Origin: Gammaproteobacteria bacterium
GTDB lineage: Bacteria; Pseudomonadota; Gammaproteobacteria; Burkholderiales; Burkholderiaceae_E
Direction: 5' to 3'
DNA: 7,205 nt
Assembly: GCA_030425615.1 (NCBI GenBank)
Contig: JAUIAI010000125.1
Location: forward strand, 1-7,205
This document shows, piece after piece, positions 1 to 5,646 of this stretch; position 1 is the first letter of the stretch; each line of letters starts with the position of its first letter. Position numbers and translations under genes: made by a program. The notes under the pieces were generated by a model. It saw only the letters and a list, made by a program, of their open reading frames with translations. It was not told the origin of the DNA and made no database searches.

Positions 1-3000
1 CGCTGTCCGCATGCACGGCTATCCGCCCCGTGCCGGTCCGTACGAGCATCACCGGCGAAACATGCTGGGCGGAAGGCTTCAGGCTGGGCTCGTCGACGAG
101 CGTGGCCAGGTAATACAGCGGCAGGCGTTTGCCTTCGACCTCTATCGAACGTTCCGAGTAGGCCCGCGCCAGTTCGACCGGTCCGAGCTGCAGCAGGGTC
201 TCCACGCTCGCGGCCGAGACCGCGTATCGCATCTCGCCGACCGCGACCGTCACGACCTGGGCGAGCGCCATCGTGATCGGCAGATGCATCTCGAAGCGGG
301 TGCCCTGCCCCGGGTGAAAGACCACTTCGATCCGGCCGCCGAGCGAAGAGACCTCGGTCCGCACCACATCCATGCCGACCCCGCGACCACTGATCTGGTC
401 GACACCGGCCGCCGTGGAGAAGCCCGGCCGGAAGATGAGGTCGGCCAGCGCCTCGTCGCTGATCGGCACGCCTTCGCGCAACAGTCCGCGCTCGATTGCC
501 CGGGCCCGGATACGCTCCAGGTTCAGCCCCGCGCCGTCGTCGGACAGCGTGATCACGACCTCGTTGCCGTTCTGCTGGACCAGTACGACGATCTCGCCGG
601 CCTCGCCTTTGCCCGCGGCGAGTCTGTCGGCGGGCGCCTCGATGCCATGGGCGATCGCATTGCGCAGCAGGTGCTCCAGAGGGGCGACCATCCGCTCCAG
701 CACACCCCGGTCGGTGTTGACCGTCGCGCCGCGCACATCGAGCGAGACCCGCTTGCCGAGCGCCTTGGCCGACTGACGGACCACCCGGTAGAGCCGGTCG
801 TTGATCGTTCCGAACTGCACCATACGCACGCTCAGCAGGTCGTGCTGGAGCTGTCGCAAGGTCATGCCCTGACGGTTCAGGTCGGTGACGGCGTCATCGA
901 GACTGCGCGCGGCGTTCTGCTGAACGGTGGCGACATCGTTGACCGACTCCGCCAGCATCCGCGCAAGTTCCTGGAACCGGGTGAAGCGGTCGAACTCGAG
1001 CGGATCGAAGCCGTCCGGTCCGTGTGATGCGGGGTCGGGCTCCCGGTTGGCCTGGATACGGGTCTCGGCATGCATCTCGATCTCACGCAGATGCTTGCGC
1101 AGCCGGTTGACGTTCTCCGCCAGCTCACCCATGGAGGCTCTGACCTGGCCGATGGCGCTGTCCAGCCGGGAGCGGGCGATCGAAGCCTCGCCCGACTCGT
1201 TGACCAGCGTGTCGAGCAGATCCGAACGTACCCGGACCAGGGCCTGATTGCGGGCAGGCTCGGGCGCCGGCGCGAGTCCCGGAACCGCCGCGGGAGAATC
1301 GGACACCGTCGGCTCGGTCGGCGCCGAAGCACCAGCGAGCTGGTGACCCGCGTCGCCGGCCGCGGAGGCCGCGACGTCCGGCTGATCCGGCCCGGGAGGC
1401 AGGAGGGGCTCGGGACGCGGCTGCGCACGTCGCTCGACGAAGGCCGTGACGTCAGCCTCCGCATCACCGGCCGGCGCCGGCCCGGTGGAATTCGCTACCG
1501 GTGTCGGCGAATCGGCTTCGACCGGGCCCTGTCTCGGCGAAACGGACCCGGCCACCGCTGCCGATGCCGATGCCGATGCCGATGCCGATGCCGATGCTTC
1601 CACATCGGCCACCGGGGGGAGTTCCCCCCCCTCGGCCAGCGCCATGAGCCGCTCGAACTGCTCGGTGACGTCATCCAGCTCGGTCAGCAGCTCCTCGATC
1701 AACGTCGGGTCGACCGAGGCCTCGCCCATCGCCGCCTCGACGCGGGACTCCATCTCGTGCACCTGCTGCCCTAGCACCATCACACCGGCCATTCGGGCGC
1801 TGCCCTTGACCGTGTGGAGCTGGCGCATGACCAGCTGCTGCAAGGCCTTGTCTCCCGGTCGGCCCAGCCAGTCGCGCAGATTGCCGTCGATCTGTGGCAG
1901 GTATTCGGCCGCTTCCTCGATGAAGAGTTGCAGAAGCTCCGGATCGAGTTCGTCGCGCAGCTCCGGCGCCTCCGTCTCGGCCGGGCGGACGACGCCGACG
2001 GCCGGTGTGGATCCGCCTTCGCCTTCGGCGCGCAGGTCGCGCCACTTCGCGCCGAGCGCCTCGGCCACCGGAATAACGGCCTCGATCGACTGAGCAGGCT
2101 CACGGCGCGCGATCTGGCGCAGACTGCCGATGAGCGTCTGAAGCAGCATGCCGTAGCTGGCCAGATCCTCGGGACCGACCGCCCGGCCGGACGCGACCTG
2201 GGCGGTCAGGAAGCTCTCGATCGCGCGGGCGAGGATACTCTGCGCCTCGGCACCGACCAGGGCCGCACTGCCCTTGAGCGAGTGCAGACCGCGTTGGGCG
2301 ACTTCGCTGGCGCGACGCTGCGGATTCTGCTGCCAGTCGCGGGCATCCTGCAGGAGTGCCGTCTGAAGATCGTCGACCTCGGCTGCGAACACCTGGAACA
2401 GAGAGGCATCGATCCTCCGTCCGTCGACGACGACAACCTCGTCCTCGGGCGAGGCGGCCTGCCCGGCCGGCGCATCTTCGTGTGGGGTCAGGGCCGACTG
2501 GGCACGATCGGCATCGCTCTCGTGCGTGCCGGCAGAATCGATTTCCCCGTCGGTCGCCGCAGCCTCCGGCTCCGGATCCTGCGTGACGTCATTCACGACG
2601 AGAGCCGCCAGTGCCTCGTACGAAATATCCTCGCCGACCGTGAGCCCCGGGTCGTGCGCGGCATCGGGCTCAGCGCCAGACGATTCTGGCGACGCCGGCT
2701 CGGGCGACTGGCCCGCGGTCGGCAGGAACCCGAAGGAGAACTCTGCTTCGGCCGGGGCCGCGGACTCGGGCGGCTCAGCGGAATCGAGCGGCTCAGCGGA
2801 CTCGGGCAGCGCAGCGGACTCGGGCGGCACCACGGGTTCGATCGACACCGTCGGCTCTGCCGGCCCCACCAGCTCGGCCGGCTTCGATGCCTCGGCGGCC
2901 GACCAGTCCAGGGCCGACATCCAATCGTCGGCCGGTGCCGGGTCGTCGGCCGGTACAGGGTCGTCGGCCGATGACCCGGTTTCGGCAAACGCCGCGGGAT

Positions 3001-5632
3001 CGAGGGTGAACCAGGGCTCGGCCACCTCGTCCCCGGCCGGTGACGATTCCACCGCGCCCACATCATCGGAGGTCTGCGGACCGATCGACGTCACCCCGGC
3101 AGGATCGGGGGCGGGTTCGGCCGTCGCCGGCACGGCGGGCGCAGCGGGCGCGAGGGGCTCGACCGGGCGGCCGAGCCTGATCGCATCAGCGCGGGCGATG
3201 AGCGCCAGCCCATCGCGGGCGGCGGCACCGTCGCCCTCCGGTCCCAGTGCGGCTACCCAGTCGAAGAATTCACCGCGGGCCTGCTCGATCAGTTCGAGAA
3301 GCGCAGGGCTCGCAGCCCCCTCTTCGGCGAGCCAGTGGTTCAGGAGTTGCTCGAGCGCCCAGGCAGCCTCGCCGAATGCATCGAGACCCACCATCCGGCT
3401 CGAGCCCTTCAGCGTGTGGAACCCCCGGCGAACCGACGTCAGCGCGGCCTGATCGGATGTGGCGATCGCAAGTCGGGACTGAGCCTCGGCGATCGACTCC
3501 AGTACCTCGACGGCCTCCGCCAGGAAGACCTCGAGCAGTTCGGCGTCGATCTCGGCAGCGGCCTCCGGGAGCGGCTCGGCGGGCGTGGAGGCGGCTAGCG
3601 AGTCGATCTGCCGATTGAGCAGACGGGCGACCTGGGCCGCGGCGGCGACGCCGTTTTCTTCGAGCAGCAGTTGCGCGACCTGGGCGGCCTCGGCCTGTTC
3701 CGGATCGTCCGCGAGTTGTGCAATGTCCTGGATTCTGGCGAGCGTCTGCGCGGCTTCGGCGGGATCACCTCCGCCCAGTCCGAGGTGCTCGAGCATGGCA
3801 TCCAGGGCCTTGAGCTCGGTCTCGAGGCGCGATTCAAGCGAAACTTCCGCCACCGGCGCGGCAGTCGCCGTCGACGCACCGGCAAGCAGATCAGACCCGC
3901 CCTGCCCCACCCGTCTGAGGACACCGGAGGCAGGGTCGAAATGGAACTCGGACAGGAGGGATTCGGCCGATCCCAGGGCATCCACGAAGAAGCCCAGATT
4001 TCCGACGTTCTCCACCAACATCGAACACGCGCGCTCGTCGAGACTGCCGCACTCGATGATCGAACGGGTGGTCGTGGCGATCGAGTTCGCCGCCTGGGCA
4101 GCAGACTCGTGGCCCAGCAGGGTCATGACACCGGCGACGGCATCCATCTGCCGTGCGGCCGCCCCGAGACCGTCCACCCCTTCTTCCGGTCGCCTCAGCC
4201 ATGCGTCAAGCGCCGCCTCCGCTTCCAGAAGGCTTGCGTGCGTCTCGGTCACGAAGGCGCGTGTCGTCAGACGTTCCTGCACCTGCGAAGACAACTCGAG
4301 CAGCCAGATGGGAGGACGCTCGTCGGCACCATGTCCCATGAGGCAGGCATCGATCCGGCGGGAGATCTCGGCACAGCGTGCTTCGCGGTCCGCAAAGTCG
4401 GCCAGTCCGGCCTCGAGGAGTTGCTCTACGAACAGCAGCGACGTCGCCACCTCCACACCGAGCCCTTCGTTGACCGGTCCGGAGTCCAGACCCATTCCCT
4501 TGGCCACACCGATCCATGCGCCGGTGAGGCGCCCCAGACCGTCGGGATCCAGTTCGTCTGCGGCGTCCTGATAGCGTGCGAGCGCCTGTTTGAATTCACC
4601 CATGTGCGACTCAACGCCGCCGGGGCTTTGCAGCATTGCTTCCCATGAGCGCTTGAGCGCAACGACCGATTCGGTCAGGGCCCGCATCGTGCGCCGGTCC
4701 GTGGCGCCGTACCGCGGGGTCTCGAGATGCTCGGGCACGATGCCGTGCAGACCGAAGACGTCGAACACGCGCCGCAGCTCGTCGGTCGCAGGCTCGAGAC
4801 AGGCGATCGAGAACAGCAGGTCACGCTGCAGGCGGTCCGACACGGGAGCGCCGTCGGCGAGCGTGCGCCGGATCTGAAGATTGAGCCGCGCGAGCAGCCG
4901 CTTGGCCAGAACGTCCAGGTTCGCCCGACCGTCCGCGATGGCACGGAAGTAAACCGCGCAGAGCGCCCAGAAGGTCTGCTGCTCTCTTGCCAGCGGAGAG
5001 CGGGCCACCCGGTCGATGGCCACAATCATCTCTCTTGCCGAAGACCCGTCGGTCGGCGCGCGCAGCAGGCGCAGCACGCCCTGCTCGAACAGGGCCCGGA
5101 CCGATGCGGCGTCCTGTGCCGACAGTTCCGCAGTGCTCTGACGCGCGATAGCCAGGCGACCGGCCTTTGGGAAGAACAGATCCGCGGGGTGTACGCGCTC
5201 GGCAGCGCGACACAGAAGAAGATCGCGCAGGTAGGGGAACAGATACAGGGGCTGTTCCGGTGCGCCACGAAGCTGCTCGTCCAGGTACTCACTGATCGCA
5301 GCCATCGCGGCACTCACCGCGGTGGCCGTGGCCGCATCCAGGCGCAACTCTCCGGCCTGGACCCGACCGAGCAGGCCCTCGATTTCCGCGCAGAGCTGAT
5401 CCGGCCCCGCGACGTCGATCATGCGCAGCGCACCGTGCACCTGGTGTACCTGCGCGGCGGCCGATTCGATCAGCGAGAGGTCTTCACCAGTCTCACGGTA
5501 GCGCTCCAGCAGTCCGTCGACCGCTTCGAGCGTCTCGCGGATCTGGCCCGCACACCAGGAAAGTCCCCGTAGATCCTGCGAGGTGGGGCCTCGATCGGCC
5601 CTGACGGCCGGCTCGACAGTGGCGATCGACAT
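1..5632 (-). CDS. chpA: ChpA/PilL-like multi-Hpt hybrid CheA histidine kinase, C-terminus outside the window
   Basis: This is the cytoplasmic kinase of the Pil-Chp chemosensory system. It would autophosphorylate Hpt histidines under PilJ control and pass phosphate to PilG/PilH-type regulators. ATG at 5632-5630 starts an uninterrupted frame of 1877 codons that leaves the left edge. Residues 20-110 form an N-terminal Hpt-like segment (HQVHGAL, His63). Residues 110-600 are helical, with a degenerate Hpt-like site near Asp497. Canonical Hpt domains follow at about 695-800 (FHTLKGSSRMVG, His739, codon 3416-3418), 1074-1177 (LHSLKGSAALVG, His1117, codon 2282-2284) and 1229-1330 (LHTVKGSARMAG, His1273, codon 1814-1816). 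Pro/Ala/Glu-rich linkers lie at about 820-1070 and 1334-1460. The CheA dimerisation helices begin near 1464 (LLDTLVNESGEASIARSRL). The ATPase domain has the N box HLLRNAIAHGIE (His1654, Asn1658), DDGAG (1698-1702), IFRPGFSTA, SGRGVGMDVV (1748-1757) and GQGTRF (1775-1780). A CheW-like domain starts near 1790 and is cut at 1877; a receiver domain would be expected beyond it. All ATP-binding boxes look intact. Start choice rests on the coupled junction and upstream AAGGTG. Confidence 0.94.
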   Translation of the reverse strand, partial: MSIATVEPAVRADRGPTSQDLRGLSWCAGQIRETLEAVDGLLERYRETGEDLSLIESAAAQVHQVHGALRMIDVAGPDQLCAEIEGLLGRVQAGELRLDAATATAVSAAMAAISEYLDEQLRGAPEQPLYLFPYLRDLLLCRAAERVHPADLFFPKAGRLAIARQSTAELSAQDAASVRALFEQGVLRLLRAPTDGSSAREMIVAIDRVARSPLAREQQTFWALCAVYFRAIADGRANLDVLAKRLLARLNLQIRRTLADGAPVSDRLQRDLLFSIACLEPATDELRRVFDVFGLHGIVPEHLETPRYGATDRRTMRALTESVVALKRSWEAMLQSPGGVESHMGEFKQALARYQDAADELDPDGLGRLTGAWIGVAKGMGLDSGPVNEGLGVEVATSLLFVEQLLEAGLADFADREARCAEISRRIDACLMGHGADERPPIWLLELSSQVQERLTTRAFVTETHASLLEAEAALDAWLRRPEEGVDGLGAAARQMDAVAGVMTLLGHESAAQAANSIATTTRSIIECGSLDERACSMLVENVGNLGFFVDALGSAESLLSEFHFDPASGVLRRVGQGGSDLLAGASTATAAPVAEVSLESRLETELKALDAMLEHLGLGGGDPAEAAQTLARIQDIAQLADDPEQAEAAQVAQLLLEENGVAAAAQVARLLNRQIDSLAASTPAEPLPEAAAEIDAELLEVFLAEAVEVLESIAEAQSRLAIATSDQAALTSVRRGFHTLKGSSRMVGLDAFGEAAWALEQLLNHWLAEEGAASPALLELIEQARGEFFDWVAALGPEGDGAAARDGLALIARADAIRLGRPVEPLAPAAPAVPATAEPAPDPAGVTSIGPQTSDDVGAVESSPAGDEVAEPWFTLDPAAFAETGSSADDPVPADDPAPADDWMSALDWSAAEASKPAELVGPAEPTVSIEPVVPPESAALPESAEPLDSAEPPESAAPAEAEFSFGFLPTAGQSPEPASPESSGAEPDAAHDPGLTVGEDISYEALAALVVNDVTQDPEPEAAATDGEIDSAGTHESDADRAQSALTPHEDAPAGQAASPEDEVVVVDGRRIDASLFQVFAAEVDDLQTALLQDARDWQQNPQRRASEVAQRGLHSLKGSAALVGAEAQSILARAIESFLTAQVASGRAVGPEDLASYGMLLQTLIGSLRQIARREPAQSIEAVIPVAEALGAKWRDLRAEGEGGSTPAVGVVRPAETEAPELRDELDPELLQLFIEEAAEYLPQIDGNLRDWLGRPGDKALQQLVMRQLHTVKGSARMAGVMVLGQQVHEMESRVEAAMGEASVDPTLIEELLTELDDVTEQFERLMALAEGGELPPVADVEASASASASASASAAVAGSVSPRQGPVEADSPTPVANSTGPAPAGDAEADVTAFVERRAQPRPEPLLPPGPDQPDVAASAAGDAGHQLAGASAPTEPTVSDSPAAVPGLAPAPEPARNQALVRVRSDLLDTLVNESGEASIARSRLDSAIGQVRASMGELAENVNRLRKHLREIEMHAETRIQANREPDPASHGPDGFDPLEFDRFTRFQELARMLAESVNDVATVQQNAARSLDDAVTDLNRQGMTLRQLQHDLLSVRMVQFGTINDRLYRVVRQSAKALGKRVSLDVRGATVNTDRGVLERMVAPLEHLLRNAIAHGIEAPADRLAAGKGEAGEIVVLVQQNGNEVVITLSDDGAGLNLERIRARAIERGLLREGVPISDEALADLIFRPGFSTAAGVDQISGRGVGMDVVRTEVSSLGGRIEVVFHPGQGTRFEMHLPITMALAQVVTVAVGEMRYAVSAASVETLLQLGPVELARAYSERSIEVEGKRLPLYYLATLVDEPSLKPSAQHVSPVMLVRTGTGRIAVHADS
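1560..1595 (-). repeat. Six-copy in-frame hexanucleotide repeat encoding (Ala-Ser)6 in chpA
   Basis: Six perfect tandem copies of GCCGAT on the plus strand read as GCA-TCG codon pairs on the coding strand and give Ala-Ser six times (residues 1346-1357). They sit in the low-complexity linker between the third Hpt domain and the CheA dimerisation helices. Because the unit is six bases, gain or loss of copies by replication slippage would change linker length by two residues each time without breaking the frame. The identical codons in every copy suggest recent expansion rather than selection on the protein alone. Whether it varies between strains cannot be seen here. Confidence 0.9.
1614..1631 (-). 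repeat. Eight-base G run facing a six-base C run (short inverted repeat) inside chpA
   Basis: On the plus strand GGGGGGA, GT, TCCCCCC form a perfect 7-base inverted repeat with a 2-base loop, and the C run extends to eight (1624-1631). On the coding strand this is eight G followed shortly by six C, within codons for EGGELPP (residues 1334-1340), just after the third Hpt domain. It is not a terminator: it lies deep inside the gene, the loop is too tight, and no T run follows. The frame is intact as sequenced. A one-base slip would cut the protein before its kinase core. Confidence 0.7.
2762..2833 (-). repeat. Four imperfect 18-bp tandem repeats in the Hpt1-Hpt2 linker of chpA
   Basis: Four consecutive 18-base units (2762-2779, 2780-2797, 2798-2815, 2816-2833) share the core GGACTCGGGCGGCTCAGC with a few substitutions each. 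On the coding strand they give a six-residue repeat of the type A-E-P-P-E-S, around residues 933-956. The unit is rich in Pro, Glu, Ser and Ala, so it most likely forms an extended, flexible, acidic tether between the first and second canonical Hpt domains. The period is a multiple of three, so copy number can change without frameshift. Confidence 0.8.
2925..2978 (-). repeat. Three imperfect 18-bp tandem repeats encoding an Ala-Asp-Asp-Pro-x-Pro unit in chpA
   Basis: Three consecutive 18-base units start at 2925, 2943 and 2961. All begin TCGTCGGCCG and diverge toward their ends. The coding strand reads as the six-residue unit A-D-D-P-(V/A)-P around residues 885-902, also in the Hpt1-Hpt2 linker. 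The sequence differs from the other 18-bp array about 90 bases away, but the period is the same, so the linker seems to have grown by separate local duplications of six-codon units. Confidence 0.75.
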
Positions 5633-5646
5633 GCTCAGGTCACCTT
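5630..5646 (-). promoter_or_regulatory. Ribosome binding site and coupled stop/start junction of pilJ and chpA
   Basis: Read on the minus strand, the junction is AAGGTGACCTGAGCATG. The pilJ stop TGA (5637-5635) and the chpA start ATG (5632-5630) are separated by only GC. AAGGTG (5646-5641), inside the last pilJ codons, resembles a Shine-Dalgarno sequence and ends 8 bases before the ATG, a normal spacing. A ribosome ending pilJ is therefore placed to start chpA, which suggests translational coupling and a fixed receptor-to-kinase ratio. This arrangement decides the chpA start; no other in-frame ATG before the conserved N-terminal segment competes. Confidence 0.75.

Noticed and set aside
11..1027. 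Long plus-strand open frame (338 codons) opposite the chpA kinase core
   Set aside because: It is antisense to the conserved ATPase motifs, its translation is rich in Arg, His and Asp with no recognisable domain, and long antisense frames are common opposite GC-rich genes.
1614..1631. G/C inverted repeat as a transcription terminator
   Set aside because: It lies inside the chpA frame between domains, has a 2-base loop and no following T run on either strand.
1814..2974. Long plus-strand open frame (386 codons) opposite Hpt2, Hpt3 and the linker
   Set aside because: It covers the opposite strand of clear Hpt motifs; the product is low-complexity and Arg/Gly-rich with no family resemblance.
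1560..2978. Repeat arrays as a CRISPR
   Set aside because: Units are 6 or 18 bases, directly tandem with no spacers, and in frame within a protein linker.
3585..5572. Overlapping plus-strand open frames (3585-4571, 3671-4648, 4727-5572)
   Set aside because: All are shadows of the continuous minus-strand chpA frame. They overlap each other in different frames and have no recognisable domains.
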